This document shows, one piece after another, positions 10,915 to 19,471 of a stretch of DNA of 64,000 bases. The number at the start of each line of letters is the position of its first letter. Position 1 is the stretch's first letter. Below the pieces are notes generated by a model, which saw only the letters and a list, made by a program, of their open reading frames with translations, ran no database searches and was not told the origin of the DNA. The stretch is from Pyrinomonas methylaliphatogenes (lineage in GTDB: Bacteria; Acidobacteriota; Blastocatellia; Pyrinomonadales; Pyrinomonadaceae): positions 189,001 to 253,000 of the forward strand of contig NZ_CBXV010000008.1 of NCBI RefSeq assembly GCF_000820845.2, written 5' to 3'. The position numbers and the translations under genes are program-made.

Positions 10915-11832
10915 ATGAACTTGAACCATTGCTCCACGCCCAACCGCTGGCTCGCCTTCGAGCTGAGCGTCCTGCGTCGCCTTAAGTTCGCCTCCGCCAT
11001 CGATCCCTTCGCCGGAGACGCTCGTCTCGGCGCGCGTCTGAAACGTTGGGGCGTGCGCGTGATCGTCAACGATATCGCTCAGTGGGCTTGGACCTGCGGC
11101 CTCGCGCGTGTACAGAATGACGCGAGGCGATTGACCGAAGAAGATCTCGCGCTCGCGCTTGAAGACGCTTACGTGCCGCGTCAACGCCTACAGAACGAAG
11201 CCCTCCGTCGCTGGTTCAAAGAGACCGACGCCATCTGGCTCGACAACGTGCGCGCCAACGTCGAGAGGATACCCGATCCGATGAGCCGCGCCGCCGCGAT
11301 GACCCTGGCGTTGATGGTCGGCGATTACGCCCTGTCCTTCGACGAAAGGACGGAAGCGCTTCGTCAACCGCTCTCTCAGGTCTTTCGTCAACTGTGGATG
11401 ACCTTCCCTTCTCCCATCGACAACCAGCAACAGAATCTCGCCTTCAACGATGAGGCGCGCGAGTTCATCCTTCGGCAGAAGGCCGATCTGATCTTCATAC
11501 GCCTGCCGCGCCCGCGCCCGGCGCGGCGCTGGGCTTGGCGCGAGACATGGGTACGAGGGCACGAAGCTTGGATGGAGGAACTCGAGCTAAAGCTGGTGGA
11601 CCGCTTGGGGACGCGCGTCGCGAGCAAACGTCAATACCTGCGCCTGGCCGAAGAGACGTTCGAAGCCGCTTCGCATATCCCTCTGTGGGTCATCGAATGG
11701 ACGGAGGACGGTTTCATCTCCGCCGAGGAGATCGCCACGGCGGTCAACCAAGTGCGCAAAGTGGAGACCATCTATGCGAAGGATTTCTCCGAACTGACGA
11801 ACGGGCGGGCAGCGATCATCACCGCCACCTGA
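10915..11832 (+). CDS. Methyltransferase-fold protein lacking the catalytic DPPY motif
   Basis: A 305-residue protein whose N-terminus follows D12-class adenine methyltransferases: PNRW near residue 10, then DPFAGDARLGARLKRWGVRV and VNDI (residues about 30-53), the SAM-binding loop and the acidic end of strand 2. Where the catalytic DPPY should stand (about residue 195) the sequence reads DLIFIRLPRPRP, so base methylation looks unlikely. The C-terminus ends with SAEEIATAVNQVRKVETIYA. The start at ATG 10915 is 19 bp after the HD-GYP stop; an in-frame TTG at 10870 would overlap that gene. It may bind SAM or DNA without catalysis. The function is unknown. Confidence 0.6.
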   Translation: MNLNHCSTPNRWLAFELSVLRRLKFASAIDPFAGDARLGARLKRWGVRVIVNDIAQWAWTCGLARVQNDARRLTEEDLALALEDAYVPRQRLQNEALRRWFKETDAIWLDNVRANVERIPDPMSRAAAMTLALMVGDYALSFDERTEALRQPLSQVFRQLWMTFPSPIDNQQQNLAFNDEAREFILRQKADLIFIRLPRPRPARRWAWRETWVRGHEAWMEELELKLVDRLGTRVASKRQYLRLAEETFEAASHIPLWVIEWTEDGFISAEEIATAVNQVRKVETIYAKDFSELTNGRAAIITAT

Positions 11833-11869
11833 AACCAGATGAGATCTCGACAGATCGCCTCAGATCGAT

Positions 11870-12859
11870 TCACCGAACTTCGTCGGCCATCCCAGAACTC
11901 CGCCCTTCAGCGCCCGCCTTCCCGCTTAAAGCCCGCAGATGCGCCCGCACCGCTCCGCCTAAATTTCGCAGATTGTAGCCCCCCTCCAAACATGAGATGA
12001 GGCGTCCGGCACAAGCCTCCTCGGCCCAAGCCATGACGAGCCGCGTAAGATGAGTGAAATCGTCATCTTCGAGCAATAGCTGGCCCAGCGGATCATCTTT
12101 ACGCGAATCGAAGCCAGCCGAGATGATGATGAGATCAGGGACGAACCGCGCGCGTATGTCGGCGAGCGCGGCCTCGAACATGCGCCGATATTCGACGGCG
12201 GGCGTGAAAGCGCGCACCGGCACGTTTAAAGTGTAGCCCGCTCCGCGCCCCGTCCCCGTTTCGCCGCGCGCTCCCGTCCCCGGATACCACGGATATTGAT
12301 GGATGGAGAAGAAGAAGACGGTCGGATCGTCATAGAAAATCCCTTGTGTTCCATTGCCGTGATGCACATCCCAGTCGACGACGGCCACGCGCTCAATCTC
12401 CTTGTAACGATTCTGCGCATAACGCGCGGCGATCGCGACGTTATTGAAGAGACAGAACCCCATCGCTCTATCCCGCGTTGCATGATGGCCGGGCGGGCGT
12501 GCGGGCACAAAAGCGTTCTTCGCCTGCCCGGCCATCACCAAATCGATGGCGCGGCATGCCGCTCCGGCAGCGCGCAAAGCCGCATCGAATGAACGCGGCG
12601 AGACGACCGTATCTGGATCAAGGTACCCCCATCCTTCGCGCACCGCCTCTTCGACGCGACGGTAATGCTGTGGCGAATGGCACGCCTGAATATCACCACG
12701 CGCTGCTGCCGGAGCTTCGATCTCGATCAGCTCCGCCCACAGCTCCGCATCAGCGCGCAGCGCGTCAATGATGGTCGTGTAACGCTCTGGACGCTCAGGG
12801 TGCTCCCCGCCCGTGTAATGCTCACGGTAGATCGGATGATGAACGAGAGCCGTCGCCAT
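11870..12859 (-). CDS. Histone-deacetylase-family amidohydrolase
   Basis: The 329-residue protein is a complete class II-like HDAC-family enzyme, which in bacteria removes acetyl groups from protein lysines, polyamines or acetoin-pathway proteins. It opens with HHPIYREHYTGGEHPERPER. The paired catalytic histidines are H125-H126 (PPGHHATRDRAMGFC). Zinc ligands are D164 and H166 in DWDVHHGNG, with the third Asp in SAGFDSRKDDP. The conserved ending SCLEGGYNLRNL is intact. It converges on the methyltransferase-like gene (37-bp gap). Which substrate it uses cannot be told from the sequence. Confidence 0.92.
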   Translation of the reverse strand: MATALVHHPIYREHYTGGEHPERPERYTTIIDALRADAELWAELIEIEAPAAARGDIQACHSPQHYRRVEEAVREGWGYLDPDTVVSPRSFDAALRAAGAACRAIDLVMAGQAKNAFVPARPPGHHATRDRAMGFCLFNNVAIAARYAQNRYKEIERVAVVDWDVHHGNGTQGIFYDDPTVFFFSIHQYPWYPGTGARGETGTGRGAGYTLNVPVRAFTPAVEYRRMFEAALADIRARFVPDLIIISAGFDSRKDDPLGQLLLEDDDFTHLTRLVMAWAEEACAGRLISCLEGGYNLRNLGGAVRAHLRALSGKAGAEGRSSGMADEVR

Positions 12860-12937
12860 TGGTTCCCCAAAGGGCCTTGACTCGATGCGACTGTTCCGGA
12901 AGCGCCTTTAGACTTCGAAATAAGGAGGATCTATTGA

Positions 12938-12967
12938 CCGGCGCTCCAGAAGCTCGCCAAGCGCCGG
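12938..12967 (-). terminator. GC-rich hairpin downstream of the AbrB-like gene
   Basis: CCGGCGCT (12938-12945) pairs perfectly with AGCGCCGG (12960-12967) around a 14-nt loop, 41 bp past the stop of the small gene at 13008. No T-run follows on the minus strand, so termination is only a possibility. Confidence 0.3.
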
Positions 12968-13007
12968 CCAAAGCATTCCCCTCAAGATCACGGACGGTCG
13001 CGCAGGA

Positions 13008-13223
13008 TTACTTGGCGCCCCCCTTGGCCACCTTTTTTGCCGCACCGTGCGTGCGTCGCAAACTGACGACTACCCGACCAGTCTCATCGGCGCGAAAGAC
13101 CAAGTAATCGCCAGCACGGCCGCCCAGATAACTGACAAGCGGCGCAGGGATTTTGCCGCGCACTATGCCGCCATCGTTCGTCAACTTAGCTTTGAATTCC
13201 ACAGGCTCTTTCTTCGCTGCCAT
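13008..13223 (-). CDS. Small AbrB-like basic protein
   Basis: A 71-residue protein with an excellent ribosome site (AAGGGAGGTCGG). The centre, VRGKIPAPLVSYLGGRAGDY followed by LVFRADETGRVVVSLRR, follows the SpoVT/AbrB swapped-hairpin layout (a strand, 'IP..l...lg...GD.lvf'). The tail is lysine/alanine-rich (AAKKVAKGGAK), which suggests nucleic-acid binding. AbrB-like folds act as transition-state regulators or antitoxins. No toxin gene adjoins it, so a stand-alone DNA-binding role is more likely. This assignment is by pattern only. Confidence 0.65.
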   Translation of the reverse strand: MAAKKEPVEFKAKLTNDGGIVRGKIPAPLVSYLGGRAGDYLVFRADETGRVVVSLRRTHGAAKKVAKGGAK

Positions 13224-13431
13224 TTTTCCGACCTCCCTTGAATCGAAGCTTGTCGAATGGTGTGGCTCAACCCTCCGAATGTTAGATGCAACCGATCCCC
13301 GTCTCTGACCGGTACAAGCTGTTAGAACTTAGGATACGCGCTTACTGGTCCACTAGGCAAGTAAGCAGCCGGAGGTTCAGGAACGCTCTCATGAGACCGT
13401 CGGGGAAGCTGGCTTGATGAGGCCGGATGGC

Positions 13432-13465
13432 CCGGAGGCTCGCCTTCGATTCAGCGAGCCTCCGG
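13432..13465 (-). terminator. 12-bp perfect stem-loop after nrdJ
   Basis: CCGGAGGCTCGC (13432-13443) and GCGAGCCTCCGG (13454-13465) form a perfect stem with a 10-nt loop, 18 bp beyond the nrdJ stop. There is no poly-U tail on the minus strand, so it may be an RNA-end stabiliser as much as an intrinsic terminator. Confidence 0.45.
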
Positions 13466-13482
13466 TATAAAGGGGGTTAAGA

Positions 13483-16400
13483 TCACTTGCATTTCGAGTA
13501 ACCGCAATCTCTGCAGGTGTCGCAATTCGAGGCGTGCTCCAACTGCCCGCCGCATTCCGGGCAGACGCCCGTCTGGGCGCGCTTGACGTCGTCCGCTTTG
13601 GCGATCTGGCGCGCCGCATCGGGCAACCCCGCAAGCCTTCGCGCCGTGATCAGGATGCACTCGGCGACGGCCTGTTCGGGGCTCGTCAGCAACCGCTGAT
13701 TGAACCAGACCGCATGAGTTCCCGTCACTTTGTTGAGCGAGCGGGCGACCTCTTCGGCCTCGAAGCCGCCGCGCAACATTTTACTGGCGAGAAGGCCGAC
13801 TCCGCCTGAGATGGGGCCGGTGGCAAAGACTTCGAGGATTTGGCGTCCGTCGTGATTGACGGTGACGTAGAGGTTCTGTCCATCGAAGGGGATGCGCCAC
13901 GTCCAGCCTTGAAGTTCGCGCGGGCGCTCCAGGCGAGTCGCGCTCTTCGCTTCCAGATTTGGCGACTCATGCGAGGCGGTTCCGGTCGCCTGTTGTGGGG
14001 CCGTGGAGACCGTGACGGTGTTCAGGACTTGGGAGTCGCGGCTGCCGTCGCGATAGTAACTGACGGCCTTGCATCCGAGTTGGCGCGCCAGTCTGTAAAG
14101 GCGATCGACGGATTCGACCGTATCATTGGCCGCCCCGTTGACCGTCTTCGACACGCCGTTATCGACGTGGCGTTGCGCTGCGGCCAAAACTTTCACGTGC
14201 TGTTCGGCGGTGATCTTCATGGCGGAGATGAAATGCTCCGGCAACTTCTCCTCGTGCTCGACGACATACTGAGCAGCCCGATCGATCGACGCCTGATCCG
14301 TCTGATCGACTTCTAGCCCGAGAGCTTCTGCGGCCAGCGTGTGCACATAAGTGCGCGTCCCCAAGGTATCGCGCCGGACGTAAGCCCAACTGAAATTAGG
14401 TTCGACGCCCGAACTGGTTTCGGCGACGAGCGAGATGGTTCCCGTCGGGGCGATCGTCGTCACCTCGTAGTTGCGCGGCGTCAAGGGGAGGTCGCGCGGA
14501 ATGCCGACTTCGCCGTAGAGAAAATCGGCGTAAGCGTCGCGATTGGGTTCGAGTTCCGGGAACGTCCCCTTTTCGCGCCCCAGAGCGAGCGAGGCGAGCC
14601 ACGCTTCCTTGCGAATGAAGCCCATCACTTCATCCATCACGGCGATCGACTCATCGGACCCGTAGGTGATGCCGAGTTTAAGCAATAGATCGGCGTAGCC
14701 CATAATGCCGAGGCCGACCGGACGTGTCCGCTTCACCACGTCATCTATTTCTGGGAGCGGCCAACCGCACACGTCGATGACGTTATCGAGGAAGCGAACG
14801 GACCAGCGGACCGTATCAGCGAGCGCTTCCCAGTCGACTCTCCGTTCCGGGTCGTAGAACTTCGCCAGATCGATCGAGCCCAAGTTGCACGAATTATTGA
14901 AATGAAGCGCTTGTTCGGCGCAGTTGTGGACCACGATGCCGTTGGCGATGAACGAATGTGTGGCTGGCTCGGTCAGATCGAAGACATCCTCCACGCCGTC
15001 GAAAGTGACGCGCGCGACTCTTGCCGTAAAGGTTTCTTTGGGTTCGCGCGTGCGCCTTTCGACGATCATTTCAAGTTTCTGTTGCTTAGCGCTCTGGAGA
15101 AAACCTATCTCACGGGCGAATGTTCTCAGGTTTTCACGCGAGATCACAAGTTCGTGGATGGGCTGGCAAGCATAAAGCCCTTCGCCCCCGCGCCCGTTCG
15201 GCAAGATCTGCTTCCTTGCTTCCCTTCGATGCTGATAAATCCGACTGGCGATGCCGAAATTGAGAAGCAGACACTGCACGTCTCGCAACAATTCCAGCGA
15301 AATGGAGCAGAGACGCACCGAAGCGCCTTTCTCCAAATTACTGAGCACCGTACCATTGGCCGAGAAGAGACCTTGCAGGAAGCCGCGCTGCATCTGTTCC
15401 GACCCGCGAAAGACGCGCTCCGAAACGCGCAACTTCTCGCGCACCAACCAACGATCTTCGATCAACAGATCACGCAAGCGCGTGGATGTGATTCGCGCTT
15501 CGTTGCGCTCCACTATTCGGGCGACGCCTACCACATAATCTTTGCGCGCGCCGCGTCCCATTGGGACGAGTTCGTTGACGTAAGACGCAAAAGTCGGCGC
15601 GAGCGCGCGATCTTCGCCCCAAAAACTGAGCACGGCTTTGCTCGACGTAAGGTGTCCATCGCCGACCATCCACCCCGTCACGCGCCCCAATTCGAGCGAT
15701 CCTTCCGTGCCGAATGCGCCCTTGCGGTTGAGGATGTGGATTTCGTCTCCCGGCTGTAGTTTGCCGAGTTCGACCCAACCGCGCTTGGTCATGATGCGGT
15801 GATCAGCGGTGGCGCGCAGGACGTACCCTTCGATGGTTTCGAGCCGGAAGACCGGACGGCGTCCGGTGCGGAAGACCGCCGAAGCTTGCGCGACCGCAGG
15901 CTCATGCCCGAACCTTCCATCGACGACGACGCTGACCTTTTGACCTTGCCGGAACAGTTCGCCAGCGCGCACCAACCCCTGATCCGTGTAGATGAGCGCG
16001 TCGGCCGTCACGCAGGGATTTGTCGCGTAGATCGGCCCCATCGAGGCCATCATGTGATTGTGCCGGTTGACCTCGTCGATGAAGATGACGCCCGGTTCGG
16101 CGTAACGATGAGCCGAGGCGACGATGCGATTCCACACATCCGGCGCATAGACCATCCCGGGGCGGGGCGGATCCTCGCGGCGCAAGGTTGAAAAATCGGT
16201 GCGCAGGAAATCCTTTCGATCGGCGAAGGTGACGGTCGAACCGTCCTCGCGCCGCCACACGCAGTAATCCCCCTCTTGGACCGGATCGTAGATGGGTCGC
16301 TCCCACGGGCGGCCATCGAACTCGAGTTGGAACCACTCGCCGCGATCGACGGCCTCCATGAAGCGGTCGGTGACGGTCACCGAGATATTGAAGTTGGTTA

Positions 16401-17022
16401 AACTGGTCTGATCGTTCTTGGCGTGGATGAAGCGCAGGATGTCCGGGTGGGTGACGCGCAAAATGCCCATGTTGGCTCCTCTTCGGACGCCGCCCTGCTT
16501 GACCGTCTCGGTGACGGTGTTGACGATCTGCATGAAGGAGACCGGTCCCGAAGCCTGTCCGTGCGAGGAGCGCACTAAACTTCCGGCCGGGCGGATGAAC
16601 TCATAGGTCATCCCCGTTCCACCCCCGCTTTTGTGAATGAGAGCGCAGCGTTTGGCGTGCTCCATGATGCCTTCGATGGAGTCCGGCACCTCCAGCACGA
16701 AGCAGGCAGCCAGTTGGCCGCGCGGCTTTCCGGCGTTGACCAGACACGGCGTGTTGGGGATGAAGTAGCGCCCCAACATGATCTCGCTCATCGCCTCGTA
16801 GAAGGCGCGGCGGGCGGCCTCGTTGGTCTCAGCTTGCGCGATCGCGCCGACAACCCGACGCACGATGTCGGGCCACTCTTCGAGCGGCCTTCCTTCCGCA
16901 TCCTTCAGGCTGTAACGCTTGGCGATGACGCGCCGCGCGTTCAGTCCGAGCGCTTCGGCGTTTGATCCCTTGAGAGCTGATCGGTAGATCCTATCTTTTC
17001 GCTTTTCGATCACGGTGCTCAT
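13483..17022 (-). CDS. nrdJ: B12-dependent ribonucleoside-diphosphate reductase with an intein
   Basis: Class II ribonucleotide reductase makes deoxyribonucleotides using adenosylcobalamin and no oxygen. The 1179-residue precursor contains residues 1-336 of the enzyme ([27 protein letters not shown]), an intein (337-700) and the remaining 479 residues. The mature enzyme would be 815 residues. After the junction come [20 protein letters not shown], the PTGT loop ([20 protein letters not shown]), a TSCPD domain ([10 protein letters not shown]...) and a C-terminal zinc ribbon (CPECGG...[13 protein letters not shown]). The intein separates NP from C of the NPCxE active-site motif, so splicing is essential. 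The next residue is Ala, where Gly is usual. GGCGGAAGAA precedes the ATG. A consensus promoter lies 180 bp upstream. Confidence 0.96.
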   Translation of the reverse strand: MSTVIEKRKDRIYRSALKGSNAEALGLNARRVIAKRYSLKDAEGRPLEEWPDIVRRVVGAIAQAETNEAARRAFYEAMSEIMLGRYFIPNTPCLVNAGKPRGQLAACFVLEVPDSIEGIMEHAKRCALIHKSGGGTGMTYEFIRPAGSLVRSSHGQASGPVSFMQIVNTVTETVKQGGVRRGANMGILRVTHPDILRFIHAKNDQTSLTNFNISVTVTDRFMEAVDRGEWFQLEFDGRPWERPIYDPVQEGDYCVWRREDGSTVTFADRKDFLRTDFSTLRREDPPRPGMVYAPDVWNRIVASAHRYAEPGVIFIDEVNRHNHMMASMGPIYATNPCVTADALIYTDQGLVRAGELFRQGQKVSVVVDGRFGHEPAVAQASAVFRTGRRPVFRLETIEGYVLRATADHRIMTKRGWVELGKLQPGDEIHILNRKGAFGTEGSLELGRVTGWMVGDGHLTSSKAVLSFWGEDRALAPTFASYVNELVPMGRGARKDYVVGVARIVERNEARITSTRLRDLLIEDRWLVREKLRVSERVFRGSEQMQRGFLQGLFSANGTVLSNLEKGASVRLCSISLELLRDVQCLLLNFGIASRIYQHRREARKQILPNGRGGEGLYACQPIHELVISRENLRTFAREIGFLQSAKQQKLEMIVERRTREPKETFTARVARVTFDGVEDVFDLTEPATHSFIANGIVVHNCAEQALHFNNSCNLGSIDLAKFYDPERRVDWEALADTVRWSVRFLDNVIDVCGWPLPEIDDVVKRTRPVGLGIMGYADLLLKLGITYGSDESIAVMDEVMGFIRKEAWLASLALGREKGTFPELEPNRDAYADFLYGEVGIPRDLPLTPRNYEVTTIAPTGTISLVAETSSGVEPNFSWAYVRRDTLGTRTYVHTLAAEALGLEVDQTDQASIDRAAQYVVEHEEKLPEHFISAMKITAEQHVKVLAAAQRHVDNGVSKTVNGAANDTVESVDRLYRLARQLGCKAVSYYRDGSRDSQVLNTVTVSTAPQQATGTASHESPNLEAKSATRLERPRELQGWTWRIPFDGQNLYVTVNHDGRQILEVFATGPISGGVGLLASKMLRGGFEAEEVARSLNKVTGTHAVWFNQRLLTSPEQAVAECILITARRLAGLPDAARQIAKADDVKRAQTGVCPECGGQLEHASNCDTCRDCGYSKCK
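14923..16014 (-). mobile_element. Intein with LAGLIDADG endonuclease remnant inside NrdJ
   Basis: The element encodes 364 residues (337-700 of the precursor). Block A starts with Cys1 ([20 protein letters not shown]). Block B holds TADH ([19 protein letters not shown]). Block F is [16 protein letters not shown], and block G ends IVVHN before Cys+1. All splicing residues (Cys1, block B His, penultimate His, terminal Asn, Cys+1) are present, so it should splice. The DOD endonuclease keeps its first motif (GWMVGDGHL), but the second reads [11 protein letters not shown], with Asn where the catalytic Asp of 'FSADG' is expected. Homing is therefore probably lost while splicing is kept. Confidence 0.95.
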
Positions 17023-17192
17023 CGTTCTTCCGCCTTTCTTTCGACGCGAAAAGGCGCACGCTCCCGCGCGCCGCCTTCGAAGTGGGTAGAGCCTCAGGAT
17101 TTCAAAGCTTTTTCCTTGCGAAGAATAGAGCGCCCCGCCGCTGACACCTCGTGCCAGCCCCCAGCGTCGCTCCTTTTTGAACCTTGAAGACG
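17023..17192 (-). promoter_or_regulatory. Long structured 5' leader of nrdJ
   Basis: The promoter places the likely RNA start near 17192, leaving about 170 nt before the ATG. The leader can form a stem GCTGGCAC/GTGTCAGC (one G-U pair) and a second, GGCGC/GCGCC, closer to the ribosome site. I searched for the conserved boxes of the cobalamin riboswitch, which would suit a B12-dependent enzyme, and did not find them. It may be an unrecognised regulatory RNA or simple leader. Confidence 0.4.
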
Positions 17193-17198
17193 CGGCGC

Positions 17199-17227
17199 AG
17201 TATACACGCTAGCCCGCCCGCTGTCAA
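17199..17227 (-). promoter_or_regulatory. Sigma-70 promoter of nrdJ
   Basis: On the minus strand TTGACA (17227-17222) is followed, after exactly 17 bp, by TATACT (17204-17199). Both hexamers match the vegetative consensus almost fully. It reads only towards nrdJ. Confidence 0.85.
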
Positions 17228-17576
17228 TATTCATCTCCCCAATATGTTGTGGCACCCTTTTCGAAAGCTCCAACAGAGCGTGCCTATTAAGAGTTTACCT
17301 CAACTTTCCTGAAGTGGCGACTCGGCAAGAGGCTAACCCGGCTAATGGCGAGGAGGACGGAATCTGCGAGCCGCTGCTGCTCCTCTGTTCCTACGCCCGT
17401 TGCCGGGCGCATGGCGTGTGATGGGCGGGACAGGATCTCGCAGCATAAGAAGCCCCGCCTGCATCTAAATTCGCGCGTCCTTGCGCGAGGCGATCGCTCC
17501 CGGCAGAATGGATGCGCTGTCCGATCGCTGCGGACGGCAAGATGAATTACTAAGGAGCAAAGGTTTTTCAAGAGTC
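17228..17576. other. Region between nrdJ promoter and hslO with no recognised gene
   Basis: These 350 bases hold an AAGGAG at 17552-17557 and weakly coding frames only. I see no tRNA, SRP RNA, RNase P or tmRNA signature. The reading frame of hslO is open back to 17481, but the family N-terminus begins later. A plus-strand promoter for hslO should lie here, and I could not identify a convincing one. Confidence 0.5.
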
Positions 17577-18518
17577 GTGGCATTGATTCAACCCAAGGAT
17601 GGACCTTTTCGGGATAGCTTAGCACACGCCATCGCTGCCGATGGGAATGTCAGATGCATGGCCGCCGTGACGACCAATCTGGTGGCAGAGGCGGCGGCGC
17701 GTCATAAGACCACGCACACAGTGACGGCAGCTCTCGGGCGAACATTGACCGGCACGCTGTTGTTGGCTGCGGGCGTAAAAGAGCTGGACCGCCTGACGGT
17801 GCAGATCGACTGCAATGGCCCCATCGGAGGCATCACGGCGGAAGCCAACGGGCGCGGCCAAGTGCGCGGTTACGTGCGCAATCCGCGCGCCGACGCCCCG
17901 CTCAACGCGCAGGGCAAGTTCGATGTGCGCGCCATCGTCGGCGAAGGCACTCTGTATGTGACCTACGAATCTGGATTCGAGATCGGCCTTTACCGCGAGC
18001 CCTATCGCGGCTCAGTTCCGCTCATCTCGGGCGAGATCGCGGAAGATTTCGCTTATTACCTGTCCAAATCGGAACAGATCCCCTCGGCGGTCATGCTCGG
18101 CGTGCTCGTGCGCGCGCGGGCCAACGGCGATCACTTCATCGAAGCCGCAGGCGGCATCATGATCCAGATCATGCCCGGCGCGGATGAGCAGACGGTGCGC
18201 GCGCTCGAAGAATCCGTCAAACGGACGCCGCAAACGACGACGCTCATACGCAGAGGGGCGCGGCCTGCCGATCTACTGCAGGCGGCGCTGGGCGATTTAC
18301 GGTTCGAGTTGCTCGAAGAGCGAGAGGTCGAGTTCGCTTGTACGTGCTCGCACGAGCGCGCGCTCGCGCTGATCTCAGCGATGTCGCTCGCCGAGATCCG
18401 CTCGATGCTCGAGGAAGATCGCGGAGCCGTGATGACCTGCCATTTTTGCAACACCACCTATCGCGTGCAGGAGAGAGAGCTTGCCGAGATCTTGCAGCGG
18501 GCTGAAAAGGAAGGATGA
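17577..18518 (+). CDS. hslO: Hsp33 redox-regulated holdase chaperone
   Basis: Hsp33 is a cytosolic chaperone that is switched on when oxidation releases zinc from four cysteines. Those cysteines are present: C255 and C257 (CTC) and C288 and C291 (CHFC). The body shows the family pattern TVTAALGRTLTGTLLLAAGV and AIVGEGTLYVTYESG. From the GTG at 17577 the protein has 313 residues, near the usual 290. An in-frame start at 17481 would add 32 residues unlike the family. AAGGAG at 17552 is far away (19 bp), so the exact start is uncertain. It stands alone on the plus strand. Confidence 0.93.
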   Translation: MALIQPKDGPFRDSLAHAIAADGNVRCMAAVTTNLVAEAAARHKTTHTVTAALGRTLTGTLLLAAGVKELDRLTVQIDCNGPIGGITAEANGRGQVRGYVRNPRADAPLNAQGKFDVRAIVGEGTLYVTYESGFEIGLYREPYRGSVPLISGEIAEDFAYYLSKSEQIPSAVMLGVLVRARANGDHFIEAAGGIMIQIMPGADEQTVRALEESVKRTPQTTTLIRRGARPADLLQAALGDLRFELLEEREVEFACTCSHERALALISAMSLAEIRSMLEEDRGAVMTCHFCNTTYRVQERELAEILQRAEKEG

Positions 18519-18538
18519 GCGGGCGAGCGCTCGAAAGT

Positions 18539-18625
18539 TGCGCTCGCTCTCTTTCCATCATCGGCGAAGACGGGCGCGCGATCCTGAACGCGGATCGAAG
18601 CTGCGCTCGCTCTCTTCCCATCATC
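18539..18625. repeat. Pair of 24-nt direct repeats, offset 63 bp
   Basis: Copies at 18539-18562 and 18602-18625 (TGCGCTCGCTCTCTT, then T or C, CCATCATC) differ at one base. They lie between the converging hslO and the membrane coiled-coil gene. The second copy runs into the last bases of the latter. Confidence 0.8.
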
Positions 18626-19457
18626 TCGATGATGTTCCGGGGGTGAGAAGATCGTAGTTGCCGAGCGCGCGGTTCTGCGCGTCGAGCGCGCCGATCGCCT
18701 CTGACGTCTCCTCGAGCATCTGTTTAGTCATCGCGATTGAATCGCTCAACTGCTCGAAGTCTATCATCGAGACGCGCTCCGGCGTCGGCAATGCGACGAC
18801 CTGATCCTTGACCAGACCGAAGAAGTTTTCGATCGACTGCAGTTGGCCTTCGACCAATTTCACAGAACGTTCAAGCTCATCGAAAGCGGCCAAGCGACGC
18901 CTCAGTATGGCGACGTTGGCCTGTTGAATACGCCGCTCGCGTTCGTCCGCGGCCTCTTCGACGGCGCGTTCAGCCTGCTTCAATTGGTTCTGGATCACTT
19001 GCCGATTGATCGAACGCAGATGCTTTTTCCGCCGCCGGTAGACATCAAGCAGATCGACGAAATCCTCCCAGCGCTGATCGAGGCTCTTGAGATTCGAAGG
19101 GATCTCGCGCGCCCCGGTCAACCGCTTGTAGTCCTTGTAGATCTGCTCTTTGACGTAGTTGAGGTAGTTGACCGCTTCGCGCTCACGCGGGTCGAAGCTT
19201 TCGATCAATCTTTGCCGCTGTCTTCGCCGCTCCTCGAGGGCTTCGCGCCGCCGCCGTCGATCCACCAACCGACGATAGACGGAGCTGGTCGGAACGGTCG
19301 AAAGGTAGAGCAGCTCACTGATCAACGCGGCGATGAGCGGGATGAGCGATTGCGTATAGGCAGCGGCGATGGCGAAACCGGCTAGCCCCCAGAAGTTCGC
19401 CGGTTCACGCAGCGCCTCTTTCAGATATTCCAAGTTGTTCTTCGTCCTCTCCATCAT
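18621..19457 (-). CDS. Membrane-anchored coiled-coil protein next to PspA
   Basis: A 278-residue protein of unknown family. Residues about 22-55 (FWGLAGFAIAAAYTQ then LIPLIAALISELLYL) form one or two membrane segments. The rest is highly charged helix, rich in Arg, Glu and Gln (RRRRREALEERRRQRQRLIE), typical of a long coiled coil. It ends 14 bp downstream of the pspA stop, so the two are one transcription unit. The simplest reading is a membrane anchor or partner for the PspA ring. This is inference from position and build only. A strong start is supported by GAGGACG before the ATG pair (MMER). Confidence 0.7.
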   Translation of the reverse strand: MMERTKNNLEYLKEALREPANFWGLAGFAIAAAYTQSLIPLIAALISELLYLSTVPTSSVYRRLVDRRRRREALEERRRQRQRLIESFDPREREAVNYLNYVKEQIYKDYKRLTGAREIPSNLKSLDQRWEDFVDLLDVYRRRKKHLRSINRQVIQNQLKQAERAVEEAADERERRIQQANVAILRRRLAAFDELERSVKLVEGQLQSIENFFGLVKDQVVALPTPERVSMIDFEQLSDSIAMTKQMLEETSEAIGALDAQNRALGNYDLLTPGTSSR

Positions 19458-19471
19458 CTTGAACCGCTCGA

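Noticed and set aside
17023-17192. Cobalamin riboswitch before nrdJ
   Set aside because: The conserved B12-box and neighbouring motifs were not found on the minus strand of the leader.
17287-17625. Leftward frame of 112 codons in the nrdJ-hslO space
   Set aside because: Its start overlaps hslO on the other strand, the sequence is Arg/Ser/Cys-rich without pattern, and no ribosome site precedes it.
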